From NCBI GenBank assembly GCA_030323305.1, contig CP106741.1, forward strand, positions 5,001 to 69,000: a stretch of 64,000 nucleotides of DNA. Reading direction: 5' to 3'. The position numbers and the translations under genes are program-made. Shown here one piece after another: positions 27,956 to 38,500 of the stretch (position 1 is its first letter; each line of letters begins with the position of its first letter). A model generated the notes under the pieces. The model searched no databases, was not told the origin of the DNA, and saw nothing but the letters and a program-made list of their open reading frames with translations. This stretch comes from Paenibacillus sp. CC-CFT747 (lineage in GTDB: Bacteria; Bacillota; Bacilli; Paenibacillales; NBRC-103111).

Positions 27956-30286
27956 ATGAACCCGCTCGAACCATCTAAATGGATATGGAATGAAGGCAGC
28001 CGGGATGAGGTCAATCAGTATGTAGAGTTCCGGCAGGAATTTCATCTTCCGGAAGCTCCGGCTTCCGCAAGGCTGTACCTGTCCGTTGATTCGGAGTATG
28101 CCGTTTGGATCAATGGAACCTTCGCCGACACCGGGCAGTATGATGATTTCCCGCAGAACAAAGCTTACGACGAGTTACCCGTCGGACCTTGGCTCCGCGA
28201 AGGGAAAAACGTTCTGTGCATCCTGGCCTATTACCAGGGACAGAACAGCTTTCAATATATCAAAGGCAGCCCCGGGCTTATCTACTCACTGGAAACCGAC
28301 TCTCTTACGGTTAGGAGCGGCCCCGATACGTCCTTCCGTCCATCCCCGGCCTATAGGAGCGGTCCTGTCCCGGTCAGCACCAATCAGCTCGGATTCACGT
28401 TCGAATACGACGGCGGACGAGACGATGGCTGGCTGACGGAAGCCTATCAAATGGGCGAAGACTGGAAGCGGTTTGGGGATGGCCGGGAAGCCGGAACGAG
28501 CCCCCGGCTGTACAAGCGGCCGGTTCCGAAGCTTGTCATTCAGGATCGGTGTGAGGCGAAGCTGCTCAGCCAAGGCTTGTTCCTTCGGCAGGCGGAACCG
28601 AACACCTCCGTAGCCGAGCTCATGCAGCACGATTATCTATCTTACCGCTTACCGGAATCTCTTATGGAAACGGCCGGGGATTTCTCTCTCCTTCCCCAGC
28701 CGGTCTTTCCCTCCGGCCATCGGTCTTTCGCGAGAACGGTGGGGTATACCTTCTATTGGATCTGGGCCGTGAGGAATGCGGGCTGTTGGACTTGGAGCTG
28801 GAGGCGGATGCGGGCGTCCTTGTGGACATTGCCTACGGCGAACATCTGGAGGATTTGCGGGTACGCGCGGAAGTGCGGGGCAAGCATTTTGCCACCCGGT
28901 ACCAATGCGGGGAAGGGCGCCAAACGTTTACCCATTACCTCAAAAGGTGGGCGGGCCGCTACCTGCAGGTGCACATCAGCGGGGGACGGAACGGTTCGTC
29001 CTCTATTATGCCGGCATGAGAGCAGTGGAATATCCCGTCCAAGCCAAGGGGAATTCCACTGTCCGGACCGTCTTCATCAGCAGATCGAGAAGGTGGCCGT
29101 TCGTACCCTGCATCTGTGTATGCATGAGCATTATGAAGATACCCCATGGAGGGAACAGGCCCTCTATGCCATGGATGCCCGGAACCAGGCCCTATGCGGA
29201 TATTACAGCTTCGGGGAGTATGAGCTTCCCGGAGCCTCCTTCCAGCTTCTGGAGGAGGGGCTGAAGGAAGACGGGTTTCTGGAAATTTGCGCTCCGGCCG
29301 AGAATGTCATCACCATTCCTTCGTTCAGTTTTCTGTGGGTGGTGGAGCTCGAGGAGCACCTCCTCTACAGCGGTAGATTCGAACTGGCCGAAGCCCATTT
29401 GCCTGCGGTACAGCGCATGATGGATACACACATCGGCCGGCTGCGGGACGGCTTGTTAGCCAATCCCGCCGGTTCCCGCTTTTGGAATTTCTATGACTGG
29501 GCTTCGGGGATGGACAACTGGGGTGCCATTCTTCCTCCCGGGGCATCAACGGATCGGATAGACTACGACGCTCCGCTCAACTTGTTCTTCGTGATGGCTC
29601 TAGATGCTGCGGCGAGCCTCCTGAAACTATGCGGCAGACCCGAAGCCTCTGAGCACTACTCCTCCATCTCCGCCAAGGTTAAGGCGGCGATTCAGGATCG
29701 GTTCTGGGATCCGGCCGAATCCGCTTACCGGACCTATCGGCGGGAAAACGGCGTCGATCATTATGCGGAATTGACGCAGGCGTTGGCCTTGTGCACGAAA
29801 GTCTGCCCGGAACCGCTGGCAGGCGGACTGAGGGAACGGCTGGCTACGCAGGATAACGGATGGGTTCCGGTCACGCTCAGCTATTCTCTATTCAAGTTCA
29901 AGGCTTTGCTGGAGGATCCCGAGCGGTACGGTCCGCTGGTCTTCCATTCCATTGCGGATGATTGGGGCGGGATGCTGTATAAAGGAGCGACCAGCTTCTG
30001 GGAAACGAAAGAAGGCGCCGATGCTTTTGACCGGGCGGGAAGCCTGTGCCATGGCTGGTCGGCGATTCCCGTTTATTTTTATTACGCCTACCTATTGGGA
30101 ATTACCCCGGTAGAGCCCGGGTTCAAAGTGTTTCGCTTTGAACCGGTTCGTTCGGTTTGTCATCAAGCCTCCGGCGTCGTCCCGACCCCTTATGGACCGA
30201 TCAGCGTGAAGTGGGAGGCGACTCCCCAAGGGCTTCATAGCGACATGACTTGGCCGGAAGGGATCGCTCCTCAAGGAAAGCAGTAG
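27956..30286 (+). CDS. alpha-L-rhamnosidase-like six-hairpin glycosidase, GH78-like (three hidden frameshifts)
   Basis: This probably intracellular glycosidase of about 777 residues has no signal peptide. An N-terminal beta-sandwich (WIWNEGSRDEVNQYVEFRQEF, as in rhamnosidase N-domains) precedes the (alpha/alpha)6 domain with NFYDWASGMDNWG, VPVTLSYSLFKFKALLEDP and GATSFWETKEGADAFDRAGS, whose acidic residues are likely catalytic. Three missing bases, near 28752 (TTCTATTG), in the G5 run 28981-28985 and in the G4 run 29048-29051, cancel in phase. The open frame therefore looks unbroken, but about 100 residues between them are mistranslated. The start ATG at 27956 follows AGGAGGG. Confidence 0.82.
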   Translation: MNPLEPSKWIWNEGSRDEVNQYVEFRQEFHLPEAPASARLYLSVDSEYAVWINGTFADTGQYDDFPQNKAYDELPVGPWLREGKNVLCILAYYQGQNSFQYIKGSPGLIYSLETDSLTVRSGPDTSFRPSPAYRSGPVPVSTNQLGFTFEYDGGRDDGWLTEAYQMGEDWKRFGDGREAGTSPRLYKRPVPKLVIQDRCEAKLLSQGLFLRQAEPNTSVAELMQHDYLSYRLPESLMETAGDFSLLPQPVFPSGHRSFARTVGYTFYWIWAVRNAGCWTWSWRRMRASLWTLPTANIWRICGYARKCGASILPPGTNAGKGAKRLPITSKGGRAATCRCTSAGDGTVRPLLCRHESSGISRPSQGEFHCPDRLHQQIEKVAVRTLHLCMHEHYEDTPWREQALYAMDARNQALCGYYSFGEYELPGASFQLLEEGLKEDGFLEICAPAENVITIPSFSFLWVVELEEHLLYSGRFELAEAHLPAVQRMMDTHIGRLRDGLLANPAGSRFWNFYDWASGMDNWGAILPPGASTDRIDYDAPLNLFFVMALDAAASLLKLCGRPEASEHYSSISAKVKAAIQDRFWDPAESAYRTYRRENGVDHYAELTQALALCTKVCPEPLAGGLRERLATQDNGWVPVTLSYSLFKFKALLEDPERYGPLVFHSIADDWGGMLYKGATSFWETKEGADAFDRAGSLCHGWSAIPVYFYYAYLLGITPVEPGFKVFRFEPVRSVCHQASGVVPTPYGPISVKWEATPQGLHSDMTWPEGIAPQGKQ

Positions 30287-30319
30287 AAGTCGATGAAGTT
30301 TGCCCTAATCAATATAGTA

Positions 30320-30366
30320 AAAAGCCCTGCAGACCGGACCCTTAAGTCCGCCCGCAGGGCTCTTTT
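30320..30366. terminator. bidirectional terminator between GH78-like and SGNH genes
   Basis: AAAAAGCCCTGC pairs with GCAGGGCTCTTTT around a loop that itself folds (CGGAC/GTCCG). A and T runs flank the stem on both sides, suiting the two convergent genes. Confidence 0.88.
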
Positions 30367-30400
30367 GCTGCTATTGATACCCTTCCCTTACCGTCCGTTT

Positions 30401-32090
30401 TCAGCACGAATCCATGCCTTTAAGAATGGCATCCGCCAGCACGCGGTCGAAGCTTCCCCACCCGGGATCGACATTGCCGTATGGATGGTTCAGCATATTC
30501 CCTTTGAGCTCCGTAAGAAAATACCGGCCGTATAGGTGCAGCTGGAAGAAGTAAGAGTATCCTCCGACAAAAGCGATCTGGGTTTCCTGTGCAATCCGCT
30601 TCATCTGTTCATGAACCCGGCAGGTTTCCCGGCGGCTGCCGCTTTCGGAGAAAATCGGGTTTCGGCCGTTGTTGGTCAGCAGCAAGCAGCAGGCTCCTGC
30701 CCTTCGGCAGTCTTCGATGATGGCACGCAAGCTCCGTTCGCTGGCCTCCGCCTCGCCTGAATACCCGTCATTGATAAAGTATTCGATGATGACCAGATCC
30801 GGCTTCAGGTTCAGCACCTCATCCTGCAGCCTGGCGATTCCCCTCATACTGGATTCTCCCGACACCGCAACATTGGAGGTATAGAGAGTGCATGCCGGAA
30901 ATCGGGTTCTTAAAGCATTAGCGACTTCGTAAGGCCAGCGGCCGGAACGGGTCGTGCTTTCCCCATAAAAAGCTATCCGAACCGGCTGGCCGTTTCGCAT
31001 GCGTTCCATGACCGGTTCGAGGTGGCCGAACCTTTCCCGTTCTACAAAATGTAGAGGATCCCGGGGGCTTGTTCTCCTATCCATGAGCATGTGCGGCTTG
31101 GCCGAAATCTTGTAGCATGCCCCTCTATCGGGGAGATCCCCGAGGGAAGCGAACGAAATAGCCAGCCCCCAGTCAACTCCTTTACCATAGGCCGACGGCA
31201 CCTTCAAGGGGATAGGATCCTCCAAGCCGGCCAGAACCGGTTCGGACCACCGCATGCTCGTTCCTTCCAGCTGTACGCCCGTACCGTAGTCCTCTCCGGA
31301 CATCGCCATACGAACGGAAAAGGTATGATCCTCGGAAGATACGTCCAGAATCTCCACGTAATAGTCACGCGGCGTCATATCCTCAAACCGGCCCGATAGC
31401 TCCGGAAGCTTCCGGCTTTGGCTTCCTGCCGCATAAAGCTCTACGCTTACTTGTCCTTCATGGATCTCGCTCTGGCCCCAGCCCAGAAACACGTTGGCGA
31501 GAGGAACCCCTCCGCAACAACCGGAGGATCCGGCAGCAGCAGCTCCCTGGATTCATAGGGCTCCGTCATTCCCTCGATGACTTGGATCCCTCCATTCTCG
31601 AGGATAACAATGGTGTCATACCGGCACAGCCACACCTGGTAATCAAGCGAGAGCCGCTGTCCATCCAGGAGGCTTCCCTCCGGGTGTCTTTTGATCGTTC
31701 CCATGTACCAATCCACTACATAGTCTACATTCTCCCGGTAGCATGGTTGACGGTTGTCTTCTCCGTATACCCGAAGCGAACCCGGAACTATCCGCTGGTA
31801 CGGCTCCCCTCCGCTCCCCGGATGCCCTCCCCGTTCCAGCCGCCCGGTACGGTACGGGCTTCCCCATGGAGGGTATATCGCTGGTTTGTTAGGGTCCGGG
31901 ATCCGGGAGGCGTCAGCTCCACTTCAACCGCTTCCTGCAGGGTTATGCGGATCCCATTCGCGAACATGACTTCTCCCGGCTCAATCCGGAGCCCGTAAGG
32001 GGATTGGGAGGAAGTGGTTACTTTCAACCCGGTAATCTTTCGGTCCGTAAACCATTCAATCCGCATTTGCCCGACTCCATTCCCTGACAT
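30401..32090 (-). CDS. SGNH/GDSL-family hydrolase with N-terminal beta domain (two frameshifts)
   Basis: This is probably an esterase of about 563 residues acting on acetylated sugars. The N-terminal 360 residues are beta-rich domains of unknown type. The C-terminal SGNH domain shows block I as FYGESTTRSG (Glu replaces the usual Asp), block III-V region VSGESSM and IEYFINDG, and the terminal LNHPYGNVDP with the catalytic His. Bases are missing in the C4 runs 31806-31809 and 31507-31510. The start ATG at 32090 lies just after the permease stop with AAGGGGTGA upstream, so it ends an ABC transporter operon. Confidence 0.78.
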
Positions 32091-32096
32091 TGTCCA

Positions 32097-32926
32097 TCAC
32101 CCCTTCAAACCGGTCGAAGCGATTCCTTCGACGAATTGTTTCTGGGCGAACAAGAACACAACGACAACCGGCAGGGTGACAATGACGGCGGCCGCCATCA
32201 GGATCTGCTGCTCCAGGCCGACATCGCTTCTCAGGAAGAGGAGTCCAAGCGGAAGGGTAAACATTTCCTTATCATGCAGGTACAAGAGCGGCCCGATCGT
32301 ATTGCTCCACGCCCCCATGAACGTAAAAACGGCTAGCGCGGACAGCACGGCACGCGAAAGCGGGAAATAAATCCGCCAAAGCGCAGTCCAGGGTCCGCAC
32401 CCGTCTATCTTGGAAGCTTCATAAAGCTCCTTCGTCGTGCTCTTATAGAATTGATGAAGCAGAAAGATGCCGAAGGAGCCGCCCAAAAAGCTGGGAACGA
32501 TGAGAGGGTAATACGTATCCAAGGCACCGAACGATTTCCAGATGAAATAACTCGGAATCATGGTGATCTGAAAGGGCAGCATGAGGGTGGCGAGCATCCC
32601 CAGATACAGAACCTTCTTCAGCCGGAAGGTAAACATCGCCATCCCGAAGGCCACCATCGAACAGGAAAGCAGGGTGCCGATCACATCGGCGATCACGATA
32701 ACAAAGCTGTTGAACGTGTATCGCGCAAAATCAACCTTCACCCATACATCCGCATAGTTGCTCCAGACGACCGGGCTCGGAACCCATTGCGGCGGCAGCT
32801 TCGATACGTTCATGCCCGCTTTCAAGGAGGTCGAGAGCATCCAGTAAAACGGGATCAGCGTAACGATCCCCCCGCGAGCAGCAGGAGATGAATGACCGCA
32901 TTCTTCATGGAGTAACGGTTACTCAT
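32097..32926 (-). CDS. carbohydrate ABC transporter permease, MalG/CUT1 type (frameshifted)
   Basis: This membrane subunit of about 276 residues has six predicted helices and the CUT1 EAA loop (YEASKIDGCGPWTALWRIYFPLSR shortened here to its core EASKIDGCG). The typical C-terminus is FVEGIASTGLKG. The N-terminal start is the ATG at 32926, overlapping the preceding permease stop by eight bases. A missing base in the C6 run 32868-32873 separates the first 20 residues; with it the frame reads IVTLIPFYWMLSTSLK. It imports an oligosaccharide with the binding protein at 33867. Confidence 0.87.
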
Positions 32927-33795
32927 AATGAACCCACCTCTTCTCAAAGCGCTTCTGTATCAGGGTAACCGCTAGAATCACAAGAAACAGAGCCCAGGAC
33001 ATGGCAGACGCATAGCCCATTTTGGTGGTCAGAAAAGCATCCTTGTAAATCAAAATGTTCGGGGTGACTTTGGAATCGGGAACCACGTTCGGGGAATCGA
33101 ACATCACCAGAAAAACATCAAAGGCTTGAAAGGCCGAAATCGTCGATAACACCAGAACCAGGAAAATCATCGGCGACACAAGGGGAATACAATCCTCCAG
33201 AACACCGACCACCGGTTCGCCCCTTCCATGGAAGCCGCTTCATAAAGATCCTTCGGCACCCCTGAATGGCCGCCAAGAGGATGACCATCGAGGAGCCGAC
33301 ACCCTTCCATACGTTCACTAGAGCGACACTCGTGATGGGAAGCCACCATTGCTTGCTGTCCAGCCAATCGACAGGGGAAAGGGATACGGAGGTAAGCAGG
33401 TAGTTGACCAACCCGTAGGTCTTGTTCAGCAGCCATCCCCACATGGTGCCGCCGGCCAGCCAAGGAGTGACCACAGGCAGGAAGTACAGCATACGGTAGA
33501 AGGATTTGCCCCGGATCGACTGGTTCAGGAAATATGCCAGCACAAGCGCCAAGATCGTCTGCAGCGGGACGAAAATGGCGGCAAACAGCAGGATGTTTCT
33601 TAAGGATAACCAGAAGGCGGCGTCCTGAAGCAACTGGCTCCAGTTCCGGCCTCCAATCCATTCCGGCGCATTAAACATATCCCACCGGGTAAAGGTTAAA
33701 TAAAAGGAAAAGAAGAACGGGAAAGCGAAAAAAACCAACAAATTCAAACTGAAGGGCAAGGTCAATAGATAGCCCCAGCGAGCTTCATTTCGCAA
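32919..33795 (-). CDS. carbohydrate ABC transporter permease, MalF/CUT1 type (two frameshifts)
   Basis: This is the partner membrane subunit, about 292 residues. The N-terminal helix is YLLTLPFSLNLLVFFAFPFF, and the EAA loop is VPKDLYEAASMEGANRW. It ends in FEKRWVHYE, a common MalF-type end. Single bases are missing near the C4 run 33258-33261 and the G4 run 33182-33185; the two errors leave the EAA loop in a third frame. It follows the binding-protein gene, with a hairpin between them. Confidence 0.86.
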
Positions 33796-33823
33796 GCTGC
33801 TTCCTCCTCTGGAACAAAAGGAT

Positions 33824-33856
33824 AGATGGCGAGGTCCGAAAGCCCCTACGCCATCT
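33824..33856. other. hairpin between binding-protein and permease genes
   Basis: AGATGGCG and CGCCATCT form a perfect 8-bp stem with a 17-base loop. There is no T run. Stable hairpins after binding-protein genes often protect the upstream mRNA and raise receptor levels relative to permeases; that role here is inference. Confidence 0.5.
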
Positions 33857-33866
33857 CTTCCCTGCC

Positions 33867-35191
33867 TTATTTGTTTTGATCCAGCACCTTCTGGACTTTA
33901 TCTTGAATCTGCTTCAATCCCTCTTCCGGGGCCAGCTTCTGACCGATAATATCCGTAAAGATCGGCTGAGCGGCCAAGCGCCATTCCTGCCAAGACGGGT
34001 TCTCGTCCGTGGTTACGCCCGCCTGTGCGATCCCCTCGCTGAACGCCTTCTTATTCTTAGGATTGGCATTGGTATCCAGCTTGGTAATCGCATTCTTCTG
34101 GACCGGAATGGACGCACCGCTCTTGGCCAGCACGGTCTGGGCTTCCTCGCTCAAGTAGTATTTAAGGAATTCCCACGCCGCGTCTTTGGAGTCTTGCTTG
34201 GCCTTGGAGAAGATCACCCAGCTGTTCGTTACGATCGGCACGATCCGTTTGCCATCCGCTCCTTTTGGCATCATAACCGTATCGTAATCCAGGGAGGCAA
34301 ACTCTTTGTTGATAAGCGCCTGGTTGCTGTACTGCATGAAGTACATGGCCACCTTGTTGGAAGCAAACGCCTTCCACTCCCTCCCGCCACCTTGAGGAAG
34401 TCAGCGTCCGGACTGATGCCGGTTTTCACCAGATCCGCCCATGCCTTGATGCCGGCAATCGTCTTGGGGTCGGTAAACATCGCCTTCGTTTTGGCTTCAT
34501 CCAGCACTTGGCCGCCTTGCGACCGTGCCCACGGGTACCAGCCTTGGGTAATGGCCGCGGAAGCGGCAAAACCATACTGATCCGGCTTGCCGTCACCATT
34601 CGTGTCCTTCGTCAGTTTCTTGGCCGTGTCGATCATGTCCTGGTAGGTCCAGTTGTCGGTAGGGAGCGGAACACCCGCATCCGTAAACATTTTCTTGTTA
34701 TAAGCCAGCGCTACTGGATTGATCCCATGGGGGATGCCGTACACCTTGCCGTTGGAAGCTTTGGCCGCGTACAAGCCGGATATGTAGTCCGCATCTTTAA
34801 TATCCTTCTTGATGTAGGGGGTCAAATCCTCCGCCACGCCCCGGCTTCCGTAACCTAGAATGACAGCGTTTTCTTGAAACCATACATCAGGAGCCGTGCC
34901 GCCGGCGATTTCCGTTGTAATTTTGGTAGTGAAATCACCCCACGGCGCTTCTACAATCTCGGTCTTGATGTTCGGGAACTTAGCGATAAATCCATCAATG
35001 ATCTCTTTCTTGGTTACATCATACGAACCCGGGAGTCCGATCTTCAGCTTCATTTCTTTCGGGGCTTTCGAAGCCTGCGGGGTGCCGGAAGCCGCCGGAT
35101 TCGTCGGGGATTCCCCTGTTTTGCCTGTACTGCAAGCCGTTAAGGAAACAACCAATAACGATGCTGCTGCCGTCATCAAGCTCTTTTTCAT
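33867..35191 (-). CDS. extracellular sugar-binding lipoprotein, family 1 (frameshifted)
   Basis: This solute-binding lipoprotein of about 441 residues serves the permeases at 32097-33795. The signal ends in LVVSLTACSTG (lipid-modified Cys about 20). The family fold is seen in WGDFTTKITTEIAGGTAPDV and YNKKMFTDAGVPLPTDNWTY. One base is missing near 34380 (GCGGGAGGG), giving the joined reading VAGREWKAFASNKVAMYF. An AATCGAT-centred palindrome lies 40 bases upstream of the start, so LacI-type repression is likely. Confidence 0.88.
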
Positions 35192-35230
35192 ATTCTTTCC
35201 CTCCTGTTTGGTAAGTTGCGACCCAACCTC

Positions 35231-35244
35231 AGAAATCGATTTCT
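35231..35244. promoter_or_regulatory. palindromic LacI-type operator candidate 1
   Basis: AGAAATCGATTTCT is a perfect 14-bp palindrome with the central CG typical of LacI-family sites. It lies in the 319-bp gap between the divergent binding-protein gene (start 35191) and modular enzyme (start 35511). Confidence 0.6.
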
Positions 35245-35392
35245 TCTTTCTTCTTCATAGTATAAGGCTGGTATTTTTTAGTCAACAACTTTTTCACAAA
35301 AATAAAATTATTTCACAAACAGGAAGTAATTCTCTTGACGAAGGGCGAAAATGCGTGCTAAGTTTTGGGTGGGATTTCCTTTTTAAGAGAAA

Positions 35393-35406
35393 AGAAATCG
35401 ATTACT
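35393..35406. promoter_or_regulatory. palindromic LacI-type operator candidate 2
   Basis: AGAAATCGATTACT matches the copy at 35231 in 12 of 14 positions, 162 bp away and on the side of the modular enzyme gene. A weaker relative (AAAATCGATATT, about 22733-22744) lies upstream of the CBM9-like gene. The rest of this gap is AT-rich without genes. Confidence 0.5.
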
Positions 35407-35510
35407 ATGAAAGGAGGATGCCCTGCTTCTTAACCAGCTGATCCGTACTCCGTTAAAAGGCATAAGATTTAGATTCAAAAAAGCATCTATAGGAAGAGAG
35501 GAGTTTGACA

Positions 35511-38500
35511 ATGGCACTCAGATTCAGAACCTTAACAGGTGCGTTCCTGATCGCTTGTATGCTCGTACAGCTGCTCATCGTTGGAGTGAAGCCGGCTGAT
35601 GCCGCAGCAGCGGTCAATCTGATCGGAAATCCCGGGTTCGAAGCGACAGAGAACGGCATTCCCTCGGAATGGCAAGCCATGGGAGACCAATGGAACGGCG
35701 ACATCCACGCCACAACCGCTGCGGCCATGACCGGTTCCTACGGTCTCTCGATTCACACCGACACCTCTAACAACCCTTGGGTAGCCATTCCGGTACCGGT
35801 AGAAGCCGGCGTTACTTATGAGATCAGCTCCTGGTATAAAACAACGGCGGTGATCGGTAGTGTCGGCTATAAGCTGGAATATTTCAAAGGCATCGACAAA
35901 ACCGCTGCCAATTGGGTAACCGGATTTAGTCCGACAACGGCCGCGGGGCTTAATGACGGCCAATGGCATGAGCTGAAATACGAGACGGTCGCGCCTCCCG
36001 AATCGACCTATTTGTATGTGTATTTACGTCTATACGGCAAAGGTACGGTCTATTTCGATGACGTCAAGATGGTTAAGAAGAAGGGCAAGCCTCAGCTGGC
36101 CGTTGAAACCGATCAGGTTTATTATTACCCTGATATGCGGGAAGGCCGGGTATCGGTGGAGATTACCCCGGAGGACGGCATACTGGCCGGCAAATCGGCG
36201 GACATTCGTCTTGTCAAAAAGTCGGACGGCACTCCGTTGTTTACCCAAATCGGTCTCCCGGCGGCGGCTAATGTAAGCGCTGACTTTGATCCAACCCGGA
36301 TGGAGTTCGAGGAGCCTTATCAAGTAATCGTCGATTTAAAGGATAACACTCAGCAAGTGCTGGAGAGCGTGGAGAAGACGATTTACCGGTGGAATCGCCC
36401 GGGCATGCTGCCCGAGAACGGCCCCCTTCAGGTTGACGGCAAGCCGTTCTTTCCCGTCGTCGCCTATCATGCTTATGCGCAGGATTATGCGTCCCTGAAG
36501 GAAATCGGCGTCAATACGGTTCAGGGGGCCAATACGAACAGCATAGCCACCATGAAGACCTTACTGGATACGGCCCAAGCGGGCGGCATGAAGATGCTGA
36601 TGACGCTGTATTACAACATGAAGGTAAAGGAGAATTTCGAATTAACCCGCCAGATGGTAACGACCTTCAAGAATCATCCTGCCCTTCTCGGATATATGAT
36701 CATGGACGAGCCGACGACTAACGGAATTCCCCAGTCGGAATTGCTGGAGGCGTACCGGTTGATTCGTTCCATCGATCCGGAGCATCCCACGTATATGGTA
36801 GAAGCCGACCAAGCCGCCTACCGCTCAACCGGCCAGGCGACGGACTTGCTCGTCACGGACGTGTATCCCTTCTATAAAAACAGCACGCTGCCGATCTCAG
36901 CCGTTGGAGACAGTGTCCGTGGCGCCATTGCTGCCGTTGATGACAAGAAACCGGTATGGACGGTGCTGCAAACGTTCCAGATGCCCAACACGAACTGGAA
37001 CGTCCTCCCCACCATCGATCAGGTGCGCAATATGGCCTACCAGTCTTTCTTGGCCGGCAGCAAAGGGCTCGGCTTCTATTCGGTTAACGATCCGGGCTGG
37101 AAGCTGCAGGAGTCCGCGTTGTGGCCGGGTATGGTTGCCTTCAAGGACGAGATAAGCTTGATGGGCGATTTGCTGGTTAACGGACACCAAGTATCCCAGA
37201 GCATAGATGGCCCGGTCCAATGGGGCATCTGGCAAAAAGGAACCGACCGGTATGCCGTGGCGGTCAACGTCTCCAAGGAGCCCCAGACCGCAACCCTGCC
37301 GCTTGGGCAAGGCGGGAACCGGATCGAGCTTCTCTATGGCTCGACCCCTGCCCGGCAGGATAGCTGGGACAACGGGCTGACGGTCCGCCTTAATCCGGAG
37401 CAGACGTTCGTTTACCAAATCACTCCCTTTGCGGAAATGGTAACGGACGCCAGTCTAGAGCTTCAAACGGACGCTGGAATCCTTCCGAACGGATATGGGC
37501 CGGCTCAGATCAACCATCTCCTGCAGGAACTGAACAAGCTGTCGGCTCTGCTGAAGGAAGAACCGGTACCCGTCAAGCAAACCCTGGACAGGGCCACGAA
37601 CGGGTTACGGGAGCTTTCCCACTTGCAAGCCTGGGTTGACGGGCAAACCGACGAGGCTCTGAATGGGAAGAAACAGGTCCTTTCTTCCAGCTTAGCCCGT
37701 GTGAAAGCGCTCGTGCTTCCGATCGTGCAGTCGATCGTTCGGTTGGAGCTCGAATCCCCGAATAGCGCGGTTACCCCCGGTGATGAGAAGCGGGTTACAG
37801 TATCCTGGCAAAATGCGAGTGAAAAAACCATCTCCGATGTCCAGCTCCGCATCGATTGGCCGGAGTCCTTCGGACTTCCTCCTGCTGTCAAAACGATCGG
37901 AGAGCTGCCGAGCGGACAGGGGGCAACCTGGGAAGAGAGCGTGATCGTCCCCGAAACCGTTAAGCCCGGTGACTATTCCATCCAGACTACCATGAGCTAT
38001 ACCTACAAAGGCTTCCAGCTGTCGGCTTCTTCCGCTGCAAGCCTAACCGTCACTCCTCTGCTGGATGCCAAGCTTTCGCCCGGCCGGCTTGAGGTGAATA
38101 AAGCGGGAACCTATCCGTTTTCGGTCGAGCTGACCAACAAGTCGAACCGCTCGATTGCCATCGAATGGGGGCTGTCCGTACCGGACGGCATCACGGTTGA
38201 TCTGCCTTCCACGGTAACCTTGGCCCCCTTGGGAACAAAGGTAGTTCAAGGGCAGGTGACGGTTCCTTCTCCGCTTAAGGAGGGCGAGTTCAGCGTGACC
38301 ATCGAGGCCAAACGGGGAGAGGCCGTTCTCACCTCCCTTCCTTTAACCGTGAAGGTAGATACTAATCTGGTATACAACGGAGGCTTCGAGAAGCAGGCGG
38401 CCGCCTCCAAGCAGCCGGACGGATGGCAGATGAGAGCGAGTGCTTGGGACCAATCGGTTTCTCACACCGGGCAGGCTTCCGTGCGTCTAACCCCCGATTC

